IMG/VR virus record: IMGVR_UViG_3300027743_000043
Location: 1-45,524 of that record
Reading direction: 5' to 3' (one strand)
Source of the DNA: a virus
DNA length: 45,524 nt
The number at the start of each line of letters is the position of its first letter. Positions within the stretch are counted from its first letter, which is position 1. A program made the translations under genes and the position numbers. Positions 24,717 to 33,731 of the stretch are shown here, piece by piece. The notes beneath the pieces are model-generated. The model searched no databases, was not told the origin of the DNA, and saw only the letters and a list, made by a program, of their open reading frames with translations.

Positions 24717-25595
24717 TCAGCGGCGCCTTGCGGTGCCGCCGTTCTTCTTGGCAGGTGCAGCAGCCCTCTGCGCCGGAGTGGCCGCGCGCTGGTTCGGGCG
24801 GGCTGCCCTGACGGGAGCCTCCTCAGCCTGCGCCTCGGCCTCCTCGCCGGCCTCCTCCCCCTCGTCGCCAGCGTCAGCCGGGTCGGAGGGGGTGTACTCG
24901 AACAGGGACTTCTCCTCCCATCCGACGACCTTCATCGTCGGCACCTTGATCCATCCGAACTCGGGGTTGGAGTGCTTGTACTTCCTGACGCCGACGGCCA
25001 CGATCGGCCACTCGTCGGGACGGGTCCGCATCTCCTTGCCGTAGACTTTGCAAAGGTCGCCCATCATGCCCAGGCCGCCCTTCGACGAGGTGGCGAACGT
25101 GAACAGCTGCTCCTCCTCGGCTTGGTCCCCTGGGGTCTTGAGGAGCAGGTAGTTGCTGTACTGCCAAGGGTCCCGCGCCTTGCCCTGGTCGTCGACCTCC
25201 CACTGCTCCTCGTCGGAGTCACCCAGCTCTTCGCGTCGAGCGGGCCGGAAGCCGGACGCCAGCGGACCCATGAGCTGTTCCGCGGGCTTGTTGTCCACCC
25301 ACTTGATCCAGCCGATCATGAGCTGGTTCATGTTGCAGGTGTACTCTGTGCCCTCTTCGATCTCCTCGTCGTCCTCGCCGCACAGCCAGTCCCCCTTGTT
25401 GAACTTCAGGAGCTGCCCGACGATGAACCGACCGGCGAACTGGTCGCCGTAGGCCTCGAAGGCGTTGCGCTCGTTCACTCCGCCGACGGACGTCTGGGCG
25501 GGTCGGGCCACGGCGGTGCCGGTGCTCGGTGGTGCCTCGTCTGCTGGCGGGATGATCGTCTCACGGTTTGGTGCGCGTGGTGTGCTTCTTACCAT
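24717..25595 (-). CDS. Conserved phage DNA-metabolism protein, possibly ssDNA-binding
   Basis: 292 aa from ATG 25595 (MVRSTPRAPNRETI); a GTG 16 codons earlier has no ribosome site. Core ~40-235 has the pattern FAGRFIVGQLLKFNKGDWL, GWIKWVDNKPAEQLMG, DPWQYSNYLLLKTP, TFATSSKGGLGMMGDL and WPIVAVGVRKYKHSNPEFGW, which I associate with a widespread phage family found beside recombination nucleases. The C-terminal ~60 residues are disordered, acidic then Ala/Arg-rich, as in SSB-like proteins. Role inferred from neighbours (nuclease, primase). Confidence 0.6.
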   Translation of the reverse strand: MVRSTPRAPNRETIIPPADEAPPSTGTAVARPAQTSVGGVNERNAFEAYGDQFAGRFIVGQLLKFNKGDWLCGEDDEEIEEGTEYTCNMNQLMIGWIKWVDNKPAEQLMGPLASGFRPARREELGDSDEEQWEVDDQGKARDPWQYSNYLLLKTPGDQAEEEQLFTFATSSKGGLGMMGDLCKVYGKEMRTRPDEWPIVAVGVRKYKHSNPEFGWIKVPTMKVVGWEEKSLFEYTPSDPADAGDEGEEAGEEAEAQAEEAPVRAARPNQRAATPAQRAAAPAKKNGGTARRR

Positions 25596-25702
25596 TTTTC
25601 TGTCTGCCTTCTGCTGTTTCACTGCTTGCTGCTTTCGATCCACATCGGGCAGGGTGCCCTAGTGGGGACGCAACGTGGTGGAGAGTGATGTTCCCACCCC
25701 GC

Positions 25703-26803
25703 CTATCCGCGCGCCCGGAGCTGCTTCTTCCGGGGCGTGGAGTTCTTTGTGGCCTCAGCCTCGAGCGCCACCCTGACCATCAGCATGTCCGACGGGTCGC
25801 CGGTCGTGCTGTATGCCTCGACGTCCACGCCAGCCTCGGTTGCTGCGGCGCGGATGCCCTTCATGTCGTAGTTCCGCCGGCCCTTCACGGCCGACCAGGT
25901 CACCACGCCGGGGATGCGGCGGATGCCCTTGTCCTTCAGCCTGTCCTTGATGAGCTGCTTCTGGGTGTTCAGGGCGATCTCGGCCTTGTCTTTCAGGCCG
26001 TCCAGGCGCTCGTGCTCCCGGCACAGGTCGGTGATCTCAGCGGTGAACTGGGGGTCGGCTGCCGCCTCAGACTCCGGGACGGAGTGGCGGACGATGCCGC
26101 AGGCCTGGGTGAACGGGCAGTACTCGCACTCCTTGCCGCCGGCGATCCACCCCTCCGGGGGCAGCTCGTCGGGGCGGGTTGCGGTCTTGATCCGGACGGC
26201 GCGCTTGTGGCCTGCGTCGTAGACCTTCGGGTCGAACTTGATCGCGAACTCGTGGACTTCGTCCAGGAAGGAGGCGTCCATGTAGGACAGGATCGCGTAC
26301 TCCGGCTTGTAGACGGTCAGCTCCCGGACCAGGCCGAGCTGCATCTGCGTCTGGAACTCGTTCTCCTCCTTGGCCCTCGACATGTTCACGCGGGGGTCCA
26401 CCGACTTGCACTCGACCAGGACGCACTGCCCCGCGCCGATGTCAGCGATCCCGAAGTCCTTCAGGAGCAGGTCCCGAGGCTGGTCGATCAGCAGCCCGTC
26501 TGGGGTCGCCGACGCGTATCGGTCGTTGAAGGTCTTCTGGTCCTTCCCGGCCCACAGGAGCTTCTTGCCGTACTTCCTGCGCATGGCGGGGACGTAGAAG
26601 TGCTGCTCGAGCAGCTTGCCCCTGGCCCTGGCGCCCCATCGGTCGCCGTGCCCCTCGTCCACTCGCCCCTCGGTCTTCACCCAGTACATCCTGCGGGAGC
26701 AGAGCCCGATCTCCGACGCGCCGATCGTGCGCTGCCGGTCCATCACGAACGTCGTCTCCATCGTTGGTGACAGCGCGTAGGCTTCCAGGGCTTCTCTAAT
26801 CAT
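25703..26803 (-). CDS. PD-(D/E)XK exonuclease, Cas4/RecB-like with Fe-S cysteines
   Basis: A 366-aa protein. GASEIGLCSRRMYW (C35), SATPDGLLI (D102), CVLVECKSVDP (E131-x-K133), FQTQMQLGLVRE (Gln motif) and a C-terminal trio ECEYCPFTQACG (C226, C229, C235) are the four-Cys plus nuclease layout of Cas4/AddB-type exonucleases. Those enzymes resect DNA ends. Located between unknown small genes and the possible ssDNA-binding protein, it likely works in recombination or replication. Its start overlaps the upstream gene by 8 bases. Confidence 0.82.
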   Translation of the reverse strand: MIREALEAYALSPTMETTFVMDRQRTIGASEIGLCSRRMYWVKTEGRVDEGHGDRWGARARGKLLEQHFYVPAMRRKYGKKLLWAGKDQKTFNDRYASATPDGLLIDQPRDLLLKDFGIADIGAGQCVLVECKSVDPRVNMSRAKEENEFQTQMQLGLVRELTVYKPEYAILSYMDASFLDEVHEFAIKFDPKVYDAGHKRAVRIKTATRPDELPPEGWIAGGKECEYCPFTQACGIVRHSVPESEAAADPQFTAEITDLCREHERLDGLKDKAEIALNTQKQLIKDRLKDKGIRRIPGVVTWSAVKGRRNYDMKGIRAAATEAGVDVEAYSTTGDPSDMLMVRVALEAEATKNSTPRKKQLRARG

Positions 26804-27047
26804 GTGGGATCTTGCTCACGTCGATGGTGGCGTCGTAGTCCCGCAGGGCATCGTCAGCGAACAGGAGCGCGTTCGCCCGCATCTGGGCGATCCGTTCGCG
26901 ATTGCGGAGGATGACGACAGCGTTCATTGCGCCCGGGATCTGAAGCTGGGCGGACACCGCCGCCACGTACGCGTCGCCCCAGAACTTGGCTCGAAGCTCG
27001 TGAACTTTTTCTTTTTTGACAAAGATGTCAGGCCTGGGAATTGTCAT
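26796..27047 (-). CDS. Small unknown protein upstream of the nuclease
   Basis: An 83-aa protein beginning MTIPRPDIFVKKEKVHELRA, with a helical, mildly basic middle (NAVVILRNRERIAQMRANAL) and an acidic end (DYDATIDVSKIPHD). GAAGGA precedes ATG 27047. Overlaps the nuclease start, suggesting coupled expression. No family recognised. Confidence 0.6.
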   Translation of the reverse strand: MTIPRPDIFVKKEKVHELRAKFWGDAYVAAVSAQLQIPGAMNAVVILRNRERIAQMRANALLFADDALRDYDATIDVSKIPHD

Positions 27048-27114
27048 TCGGCATCTTCCTTCGGGTTATCTGAAGCCCCGCCGTCCGCGCTGGCACCGCA
27101 CGCGGATGGTCTGA

Positions 27115-27150
27115 GGCGAAACGGGGCCGACTGCGTGACCAGCCGACCCC
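27115..27150 (-). terminator. Terminator-like hairpin
   Basis: Read on the minus strand, GGGGTCGGCTG pairs completely with CAGTCGGCCCC (with G-U pairs) around a 6-base loop, then GTTTCG. It starts 8 bases after the stop of the gene at 27158-27439 and before the next start, the right place for an intrinsic terminator, although the T-run is short. Confidence 0.5.
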
Positions 27151-27157
27151 ATCCCGC

Positions 27158-27439
27158 TTACGCTGCGATCTGCAGCGGCACGCAATCCGAGGACAGCGGC
27201 ATGCCAGGTCTCGGTCTGCACCGAAACTGGATGATCGTGCCCGTCGGGGTGGCCTGCACGGACTGGATCATATCCTTCCGGTCCATGATCGACTGCGCCC
27301 TGGCCATGATCGCCAGCCGCTCATCGCGCTGCTTCTGCTTCAGCGTGCGTCGCTCCACGCTGCCGAAAAGGTTGCCCAGGAAGTCGTCCATGGACTCTTC
27401 GCGGCGTGGCGTGGGAACGAACTCTACTCGTCCGCACAT
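27158..27439 (-). CDS. Small unknown protein
   Basis: A 93-aa protein. MCGRVEFVPTPRREESMDD, a helical basic middle (RRTLKQKQRDERLAIMARAQ) and a C-terminal strand-rich part (TPTGTIIQFRCRPRPG). AAGGAGG lies 6 bases before ATG 27439, one of the best ribosome sites in the window. Not recognised; followed by a terminator-like hairpin. Confidence 0.65.
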   Translation of the reverse strand: MCGRVEFVPTPRREESMDDFLGNLFGSVERRTLKQKQRDERLAIMARAQSIMDRKDMIQSVQATPTGTIIQFRCRPRPGMPLSSDCVPLQIAA

Positions 27440-27537
27440 CGAAGCCTCCTTGTCTACGCACAGGGGTCAACTGGGGAAGGTGCGTGCGCTTCCAGCCTGC
27501 CCGACGGGGACCATACCACTTCGGCCCAGCGAGGCCA

Positions 27538-28110
27538 CTAGGAATTTGAGGGTTGTCCCCCAGCAGTGTGAATGCGAAACAAGCGGAGCTGACTGGACGA
27601 CTCCAGCATCAGGGGATGGCGGGGATGCCCGTCCTTCGTCAGACCAAGGCAATGCACCGGAATGCCCTGTCGGTCAAGCATCGAGAACACATGCGTATTC
27701 CTGGCGTTGAACTTCTCCCGGTCGGGGCAGGCTTGTGGGAACCTCTTCAGTTGCCCCCAGGCTGCCACTACGATGCCGCCCTTTGCCCGGACGTCCTTGG
27801 ACTCGTCGCGGATGAAGCCGTCGTTCAGAGGTCCGATCGGGTCCTTGGCCCTCATCATCTCCGCAGGCTCGGTCGCCCGCCAGGCGAAGAGGTTCACCAC
27901 CCGGACGGAGCCGAACCCGAGGCTGGCCCCGAAGCCAACGCACCGGCGGATGGTGGGGTCGTCGGCCTCGGCGTCCGCGGTGGACGGGTTCAGCATGATG
28001 AAGAGCAGGGGCTCGCGCTCGGTGTTCCAGGTCCTCCAGAGGGCGTAGCGGTACTCCTGCCTCTTGCCGCTCAGGACCGCCCCGGCGACGGCGGAGGGCT
28101 TGGCCCTCAC
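27538..28110 (-). CDS. DUF1643 family protein
   Basis: 190 aa from GTG 28110, which overlaps the upstream stop (GTGA) behind GAAGGAGAT. The core YRYALWRTW, LFIMLNPSTADAEADDPTIR, RCVGFGASLGFGSVRVVNLF and the acidic ARNTHVF/HCLGLTKDGHPRHPLM tail are diagnostic of DUF1643, a family common in phages and defence-related loci without a settled function. Soluble; no membrane segment. Confidence 0.8.
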   Translation of the reverse strand: MRAKPSAVAGAVLSGKRQEYRYALWRTWNTEREPLLFIMLNPSTADAEADDPTIRRCVGFGASLGFGSVRVVNLFAWRATEPAEMMRAKDPIGPLNDGFIRDESKDVRAKGGIVVAAWGQLKRFPQACPDREKFNARNTHVFSMLDRQGIPVHCLGLTKDGHPRHPLMLESSSQLRLFRIHTAGGQPSNS

Positions 28111-28358
28111 GTCAGGATCTCCTTCTTCTGCGGCAGCGGGCGCTCCCCTCGGGTGAAGTGGACGAACCAGGCCTTCATCCCGACGGAGTGGAAGCGGTTT
28201 TCGAGCTGGTTCAGCAGGCCGAGGCACTCCTCCAGGTCCTCCTTCTCCATCGCCTCGAGCATGTCCAGGGATGCCACGGGGGTGTTCTTGCCGATGGGCC
28301 GGGTCTCGAGCTCCGCCCGACGGAGCATGACCAGGAACTGCTTTGGCGGGATCTTCAT
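28107..28358 (-). CDS. Small unknown protein coupled to DNA polymerase
   Basis: 83 aa from ATG 28358 (MKIPPKQFLVMLRRAELETR), GAGG 6 bases upstream; ATGA overlap with the polymerase stop. Predicted helical with an acidic centre (MLEAMEKEDLEECLGLLNQL) and a basic C-terminus. No family recognised. Confidence 0.65.
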   Translation of the reverse strand: MKIPPKQFLVMLRRAELETRPIGKNTPVASLDMLEAMEKEDLEECLGLLNQLENRFHSVGMKAWFVHFTRGERPLPQKKEILT

Positions 28359-30325
28359 GTTGTCCTCTTTCTTGGTGGCTTGTCGCGGAAGCCTCCGCCC
28401 CTGCCAGCGGAGCGGACGATGTTGAACTCGGGGTTGTCGTGCTCGCACTGGCCCCAGCTTGCGCCGATCCCGGCGTCCACCCGCAGGGGGACCAGCAGGT
28501 CGACGCAGTTTTCCATGAGGCGGTCTATGTGGGTGAGAGCCTCTCTCGCCTCATTTGTGTTCGGGCAGCTCCCCGTCAGCTCGTCGTGGACGGTCATCAG
28601 GGGGATGCCGGCGGCCGCAGCCGCGCCCGACTCCCAGACGTCCACCATCGCCATCTTCATGATGTCAGCCGCCGAGCCTTGGGTCCGGGCGTTCAGGGCT
28701 TTGTGGCAGAAGGCGCGCTTCGCCCCTGGAACCTTGTGGCGGAGGATGGTCGTGGTTCGCTCCCCGGCCTTCCACTTGTTCAGAGCCCACGCGTTGAAGC
28801 GCCTCTTCCTGCCGAGGAGGGTGATGATCTCCCCGGTCCGCTCGGCCAGGTTCATCAGGCGGTGGATCAGGGGGCGCATGAAGGGCGCACCCCGGTGGTA
28901 CGCGTCGAGCAGCTTCTCGCCGGCCTGCCGGGACAGGTTGAGCTGAGCGCAGAGCTTCTCCACGCCCTCGCCGTACGCGATGCCGAAGTTCACGGTCTTG
29001 GCCGGTCCCCTCTCCAGCCCTGTCATCTCGGCCAGCTTTGCGTGGAAGTCCGTGTTGGGGTCGCTGCGGTAGGCCTCGACGACCTCCATCGCCCCCTTCA
29101 GCCCCATGTCCGCCGCGTCGTGCGCCAGGAGCCGGTACTCGATCTGGGAGTAGTCCTTCTTCCAGAAGATGTGGCTCTCATCGTCCCGGATGAACATGGC
29201 GCGGATCAGCTTTCCGTCGTCGGTCCTGACCGGGATGAACTGCAGGTTGGGTCCCGACGAGCTGAAGCGCCCGGAGACCGCCCCTCCGCCGTCCGACTTG
29301 AGCTGGTTGAAGTTGCAGTGGATGCGTCCGTTGATGTGGCCGTCGAGGATGCAGCCCCGCAGGAAGGTCCCCCGGAACTTGTCGAGCCGTCGGACCTCGA
29401 TGATGTTCCTGGCCATCTGGTGGTCGCAGGTCTCCAGGAAGTCCTTGCGGAAGGACGGCTTGTCGGTCTTGGGGGTCCGGGGGTAGGGGATGCCAGCCTC
29501 GTCGAAGGCGGGGGCGATCGAGTCCGCAGCCCAGACCTCGATCTCCATTCCGGCGTCGCGGTTCAGCTTCTTGTGGAGCTTCGCCTGGTCCTTGGTCATC
29601 TTGTCGTAGAGCTGCTCCGCCCGGTCCAGGTCCACCCGGACGCCCCTCTTCTTCATCGCCTTCAGCATCGGGATCAGGCGGCTCTCGAGCAGGAACAGGT
29701 CCCACAGCCCCTCCGCCTCGAGCCTCGGCTTCTGCTTCTGGAAGATCTTGATCGGGTGGTTGACGTCGCCGATCGCGTACTTCGCCACGACCGACGAGGG
29801 GGCGCGCCAGATGTTGGCCTTGGGGTTCTTCCGGCCGAAGTTCTTGACCAGGAACTCGTCCAGCTCGTCGTCCAGCTTTCCGATCCCCAGGTAGTCCTTC
29901 GACAGCGCCTCGAGCCCGTAGCTGAACCTGTCCTCGTCGAGCAGAGGCTCGGCGTTCTGGATGTCGTAGGGCACGCCGCCGATGTCGGTCACCCCCTCCT
30001 TGTCCAGGAAGCCGTAGTCGTAGAGCAGGTTGGCTCCGATCTTGGGGGTGCTGGTCCTGAGCTCCTGCCTGAGCCAGCCGAAGACCTTCGCCCTGTCCAG
30101 GTTGTCCGGGTCGTTCTCGTGGGCGACCGGGTAGTAGCGTCGGAACCCCGCCTCCGTCCCGACGGCGACGCCGGCCACGAAGGTGTCGGGCTTGTGCCAC
30201 CCCGGCCCGTCGGTCTTCAGGCCTGGGTCCTTCGTCTCGCAGTCGACGGCGATCGCCCCCTGTCCTGCGAGGGAGGGGAACAGCTCGTGGCCTGGCAGGT
30301 CCCTCAGGCGTGCGGTTGCGTCCAT
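28355..30325 (-). CDS. DNA polymerase, family A, with 3'-5' exonuclease domain
   Basis: A 656-aa protein. Exonuclease part: AIAVDCETKDPGL (D28-x-E30), NLLYDYGFL, DVNHPIKIF. Polymerase part: motif A WKKDYSQIEYRLLAHDA (D391), motif B RGPAKTVNFGIAYGEG (R439, K443, F447, Y451), motif 6 ARTQGSAADIMKMAM, motif C TVHDELTG (D581-E582). Phe at the 447 position is the E. coli Pol I-like state. It copies the phage genome with the PrimPol-helicase. Start ATG 30325 has AGGATAGC upstream. Confidence 0.92.
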   Translation of the reverse strand: MDATARLRDLPGHELFPSLAGQGAIAVDCETKDPGLKTDGPGWHKPDTFVAGVAVGTEAGFRRYYPVAHENDPDNLDRAKVFGWLRQELRTSTPKIGANLLYDYGFLDKEGVTDIGGVPYDIQNAEPLLDEDRFSYGLEALSKDYLGIGKLDDELDEFLVKNFGRKNPKANIWRAPSSVVAKYAIGDVNHPIKIFQKQKPRLEAEGLWDLFLLESRLIPMLKAMKKRGVRVDLDRAEQLYDKMTKDQAKLHKKLNRDAGMEIEVWAADSIAPAFDEAGIPYPRTPKTDKPSFRKDFLETCDHQMARNIIEVRRLDKFRGTFLRGCILDGHINGRIHCNFNQLKSDGGGAVSGRFSSSGPNLQFIPVRTDDGKLIRAMFIRDDESHIFWKKDYSQIEYRLLAHDAADMGLKGAMEVVEAYRSDPNTDFHAKLAEMTGLERGPAKTVNFGIAYGEGVEKLCAQLNLSRQAGEKLLDAYHRGAPFMRPLIHRLMNLAERTGEIITLLGRKRRFNAWALNKWKAGERTTTILRHKVPGAKRAFCHKALNARTQGSAADIMKMAMVDVWESGAAAAAGIPLMTVHDELTGSCPNTNEAREALTHIDRLMENCVDLLVPLRVDAGIGASWGQCEHDNPEFNIVRSAGRGGGFRDKPPRKRTT

Positions 30326-30326
30326 G

Positions 30327-31688
30327 CTATCCTGCCCTCGGGTTGGCGTTGATCCAGGAGGCCAGCGAACGCCGCCTCTGGGCTGCCGTCGGTGGTTCTG
30401 GCCGGCTCAGGCCGAGCGCCGGATCGGGCTCGCGGACGTTCAGGGAACTCGGCGAGATGACGCCAAAGTTCAGCAGGACCTTGATCGAGCGGTGCGCCAT
30501 CTCCTTGCATTCTGCGACCTGCCGGTTCTGGCCCTCGGTCTGGGGGTTCATGATCATGTTCATGGCCAGCTCCTCGACGGGCTGCGGGTACCTGGCGCGC
30601 GCCCTGTCCCGCAGCACGTCGACCAGGATCTGGTGGAGCATCGGCAGGAAGAACGGCTGCAGCTCGATCTCGGCTGGAGTCATGGGTCGCAGGCGTATCA
30701 GCGGCGACGGCAAAGCCGCCATCTCCTGCGCCTGCGCCTCGTCGCGGGTCCTTGGAAACCACCTGGCGGGGGTGATGCACCGGACCCAGTCGCCGCTGTG
30801 CAGAGCAGCGTCCGGGTTCTCGAGGGTCGCCCACTCGGTGCCCGGTCCGCGTCTGACCTGCAGGACCCATCCTCCGCCCAGCACGTCGCTCCTCCGCTGG
30901 GGGGTGGAGAGGTAGGGATGGTTCGCGACGCGCACGCCGGTGTGGCTGTACGCGTCCTGGGGGATGGCGTTCGGCATCCTCGGAGCCGAGCTCTCGATCG
31001 GTCCGCCGCCGCCGCGGGAGTAGGCCCGGTCGACCTGAGCCTGCCCGAGCTGCTCGAACGGGTTGGCGTCTGGCCCCGGCCGCTCGTAGACGAGCCTGCT
31101 GAGCCTTCCGACCTCCCGACGGGCTCGGCTGAGCTCTTCGCTCGTTTCGATCCGGGCCTGCCGCTCCATCATGAGCTGCTGCTGCAGTCGCTCATCGGGT
31201 GGCGGGATGTCCGCCGGGGGCGGCAGGGGGCGGTTCGGGTTGTCGCTGATCCACTTGAACAGGCGGGCGAAGAGGTTCGCATCCTGCACCTGGCTCGGCG
31301 TTGGGACAGACCCCGGCGGGCAGACCCGCTCGGCGTACTGGCGGAACCACTCCTCGATCTCCTGCGCCAGGTTGCCGGTCGCAGGCCGTGCGGCCGCAGG
31401 CCGTCCGGGCTCTGACCGGAGCCGCCGGCTGATCTGCGGGAAGGCGGTGTTCTGGTCTGCGCTCCCAGGTGGCTCTTCGTCAAACTCTTCGGGCATGGCT
31501 CCAATTCCTGTGCTGTCTTGGATGGTTTGCCGGGTGGTGCCCCCAGTAATCACACTTTGGGGCAGAGTGCCAATCGTCTGCGCGATCTCCAGGGCCGCGC
31601 GCATGCCGGCCAGGATCTGCTCGGGGGTGACCTGGGGTGCTGGCGTGCTCGTCACCGTCGTGCTCAGCGGCACCAAGTCAATGGGCAT
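30327..31688 (-). CDS. Unknown protein upstream of DNA polymerase
   Basis: 453 aa from ATG 31688 (MPIDLVPLSTTVTSTPAP; TGATG overlap). Low-complexity Pro/Gln/Arg-rich linkers separate several short segments; ~300-345 (WVLQVRRGPGTEWATLENPD, WVRCITPARWF) looks like a compact beta domain, and the end (~390-440) is helical. No catalytic motif found. Context suggests a replication accessory protein, but this is inference. Confidence 0.6.
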   Translation of the reverse strand: MPIDLVPLSTTVTSTPAPQVTPEQILAGMRAALEIAQTIGTLPQSVITGGTTRQTIQDSTGIGAMPEEFDEEPPGSADQNTAFPQISRRLRSEPGRPAAARPATGNLAQEIEEWFRQYAERVCPPGSVPTPSQVQDANLFARLFKWISDNPNRPLPPPADIPPPDERLQQQLMMERQARIETSEELSRARREVGRLSRLVYERPGPDANPFEQLGQAQVDRAYSRGGGGPIESSAPRMPNAIPQDAYSHTGVRVANHPYLSTPQRRSDVLGGGWVLQVRRGPGTEWATLENPDAALHSGDWVRCITPARWFPRTRDEAQAQEMAALPSPLIRLRPMTPAEIELQPFFLPMLHQILVDVLRDRARARYPQPVEELAMNMIMNPQTEGQNRQVAECKEMAHRSIKVLLNFGVISPSSLNVREPDPALGLSRPEPPTAAQRRRSLASWINANPRAG

Positions 31689-32119
31689 CAGTCTGCCCTC
31701 TCCAGAACTTCGCTGATCCTCTCGCGGACTTCGAGCTGCAGCCGCCCCTCGGCCTGCGCCAGCTCGACGTCCGCGCTGTCCGGCCGACGGCTGATCGTGC
31801 GGAGGCACTTCTCGATGTGACGGATGCGGGCGGACAGGATGGACTTCTGGGCGGCCTTGCGCCGGAGGAAGTCAGCCCTGGCGAGCTCGTAGGTCGGCCA
31901 CGCCCACTGGCGCTTGACGCCGACCCGCATCAGCCTGCCGTCGTCTGAGCGGACGGACTTCTGGTGGACCATCCCGATGCGGATGAACAGCACCACGACC
32001 GCAGAGCTCCACGGCCCGTCGGGGGTCCCGAACTCGTTCACCCCTCCGGCGTATCGCCGGTCCTCGACGCGATACCAGACGTCCCCGACGGAGACGCCCT
32101 CAAGCTGGGTTGGGCTCAT
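31688..32119 (-). CDS. Unknown protein
   Basis: A 143-aa protein. The N-terminal half has beta strands (VSVGDVWYRVEDRRYAGG, WSSAVVVLFIRIGMV), the C-terminal half is a long basic helix (LRRKAAQKSILSARIRHIEK) suitable for a coiled coil. It overlaps the upstream zinc-ribbon gene by 20 bases. Not recognised. Confidence 0.6.
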   Translation of the reverse strand: MSPTQLEGVSVGDVWYRVEDRRYAGGVNEFGTPDGPWSSAVVVLFIRIGMVHQKSVRSDDGRLMRVGVKRQWAWPTYELARADFLRRKAAQKSILSARIRHIEKCLRTISRRPDSADVELAQAEGRLQLEVRERISEVLERAD

Positions 32120-32291
32120 CGGCGACCACCCTCTCTGACGTGGTGAAGGGGTGCCGCTGCCGATCGCACTGGCGCTTGCGGACGACGTGGTCTTCGACCC
32201 TCCGGGTGATGATCACGTGGCTGGGTCCGCTGCACACCGGGCACGGGACAGAGGCTCCGCCCCTCGTCCGCTTCGGCTTCTGTCTGGGCAT
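32100..32291 (-). CDS. Small zinc-ribbon-like protein
   Basis: 63 aa from ATG 32291 (MPRQKPKRTRGG; TGATG overlap). CPVCSGPSHVIITRRVEDHV then RKRQCDRQRHPFTTSERV resembles the NrdR/Ogr zinc ribbon (CPxC...RxRxCxxCxxRFTTxE), but the last Cys is replaced, leaving Cys-Cys-Cys-His as the possible metal set. Basic N-terminus suggests nucleic-acid binding. Confidence 0.6.
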   Translation of the reverse strand: MPRQKPKRTRGGASVPCPVCSGPSHVIITRRVEDHVVRKRQCDRQRHPFTTSERVVADEPNPA

Positions 32292-32839
32292 CACTTCCTC
32301 ATCATCGAGTCGCCGAAGCGCTGGACCCACTGGTGCGTGAAGTCTGTGTCGGGGGACAGGTCGCCCCGGATGATCTCCCGGACGGTGTCCCTGATCCTGG
32401 CCGCCGCCTCCTCGTCGCTGGCGCAGACCATCTGGGCTCCGAAGTTGCCGGGGTCCAGGCGGTTGACCCTGCCTCCGAAGATCTCGTTGCGGCGCTTGGA
32501 TGGGTTGAGGGCGAAGATCATGAACTCGTGGGTCGCCCCCGGAATGTAGAAGCGGATCGGTTGCTCGTCAGGTGCAGGGCGCAGGTGGACGAGCGACAGG
32601 ACGTAGGAGTGCCAGATCGGATGGGCCCAAGGGCACTCGATCAGCCACAGGGCCACCGACGCGGGGAACGGCCTCCCGTGGATGTGCCAGTAGCCGACGT
32701 GGTCCGTCGGGACCAGCCAGGCCTCGCCGCGCAGATCAGACTCGCTCGGGGGAACCCCGACGGGGTCAGCCCGGACGGCGGCCATCGCCCGCTGCCGGTT
32801 CTCCTGGACCATGTCCTCGGCCATCTTGCGCTCGTCCAT
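32291..32839 (-). CDS. Unknown protein
   Basis: A 182-aa protein, AGGAGGG before ATG 32839. Trp/His-rich middle (WLIECPWAHPIWHSYVLSLV) and IPGATHEFMIFALNPSKRRN suggest a folded domain; helical acidic C-terminus. No family recognised. Confidence 0.6.
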   Translation of the reverse strand: MDERKMAEDMVQENRQRAMAAVRADPVGVPPSESDLRGEAWLVPTDHVGYWHIHGRPFPASVALWLIECPWAHPIWHSYVLSLVHLRPAPDEQPIRFYIPGATHEFMIFALNPSKRRNEIFGGRVNRLDPGNFGAQMVCASDEEAAARIRDTVREIIRGDLSPDTDFTHQWVQRFGDSMMRK

Positions 32840-32861
32840 GGGGCTACCCTCCTAACCTTGC

Positions 32862-33299
32862 CTAAACTTCCTCGAACTGGATGCGGCCGGCGGCCGTCCA
32901 CCGCTGGACATCTCGGCGGGAGATGCCCCTGGTCTTGAGCTGGGCCTCGGTGAGGCCGACCCTCAGCTTCTTATATCTCAGGAAGGCCTGGGTGGTGGGC
33001 AGGCAGGGGTTGGGGTCCACCCGGACGAGCCTTGGCCCCAGGTGCTCAGGGGAGCGCGCCACGGGGCGTGGGGGCCAGGGGGGTGGGTTGTATGGGCCGA
33101 CCTGGATTGCGCGACCAGTGACCCGCTCTATGCAACTGCGGGCCTCCTCGGTGCCGATCCTGAGGAGCGCCAGGGCCAGGTCGGCTCGGGTGACGGCTCC
33201 GAGGGGTATTCCGTGGGTGACGAAGTAGGACGTCAGGTCGAGCTGGACTTGCGCCGGCAGGGCTGTGAGCAGCGTGGACTGCCAGGCGGGGTCAGCCAT
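32862..33299 (-). CDS. Unknown protein with C-terminal HTH-like end
   Basis: 145 aa from ATG 33299 (MADPAWQSTLLTALPAQVQL), GGGAAG upstream. The centre is Pro-rich (NPPPWPPRPVARSP). The last 35 residues (LTEAQLKTRGISRRDVQRWT) look like a helix-turn-helix of the excisionase/MerR-like kind. Function unknown. Confidence 0.55.
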   Translation of the reverse strand: MADPAWQSTLLTALPAQVQLDLTSYFVTHGIPLGAVTRADLALALLRIGTEEARSCIERVTGRAIQVGPYNPPPWPPRPVARSPEHLGPRLVRVDPNPCLPTTQAFLRYKKLRVGLTEAQLKTRGISRRDVQRWTAAGRIQFEEV

Positions 33300-33309
33300 T
33301 GGACTTCCC

Positions 33310-33357
33310 TTTGGTCGTCCGGGTGGAGGAAGTTCCGCCCCTCGCACCCGGACCAAA
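33310..33357 (-). terminator. Hairpin between two genes
   Basis: TTTGGTC..CGGGTG pairs with CACCCG..GACCAAA with a 3-base bulge and an approximately 19-base loop, filling the gap between two genes. No T-run follows, so it may act as an attenuator or RNA processing/stability element. Confidence 0.4.
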
Positions 33358-33371
33358 TTACGCCAATCGGA

Positions 33372-33731
33372 TTAGCCTACAAGGCTGATGTGACCGTCGC
33401 GAACCGTGTTGGTCAGCCACTGGCGAGCGTTGCGGCGTTCAGCCGTCGGGAACTTTGCCAGGTACTTCCCGATGCTGATGCCACCGCGCATCTTCTCGTA
33501 GTGGGCGTGGGCATCCGTGCCTTCGCGGCGCGGGTTCTCGTCCGCCTTCAGGCGGATGACCTGCTCGTCGCGGGTTCGGGTCCGGGTCGCCGACGTGCCG
33601 TTGGCTGCCGGGGTTCGGGCGGCGTCGGTCGCTGACTTGGGCGTGACCTTGCGGGCGGTCGCCGGGGTCTTCTTCGCTGCCTTCTTGGCTGCGGTCTTCG
33701 GGGCCTTCTTCTTCGCTGCAGTCTTAGCCAT
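33372..33731 (-). CDS. Nested histone-H1-like DNA-binding protein (internal start)
   Basis: ATG 33731 (MAKTAAKKKAPK) has GGAGAG 4 bases upstream, a better site than most genes here. It gives 119 aa: a Lys/Ala tail of about 50 residues (DNA compaction type) plus the C-terminal helical module. The start is typical for stand-alone histone-like proteins (MAKTAAKK), so I think both products are made from one frame. Function inferred from composition. Confidence 0.55.
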   Translation of the reverse strand: MAKTAAKKKAPKTAAKKAAKKTPATARKVTPKSATDAARTPAANGTSATRTRTRDEQVIRLKADENPRREGTDAHAHYEKMRGGISIGKYLAKFPTAERRNARQWLTNTVRDGHISLVG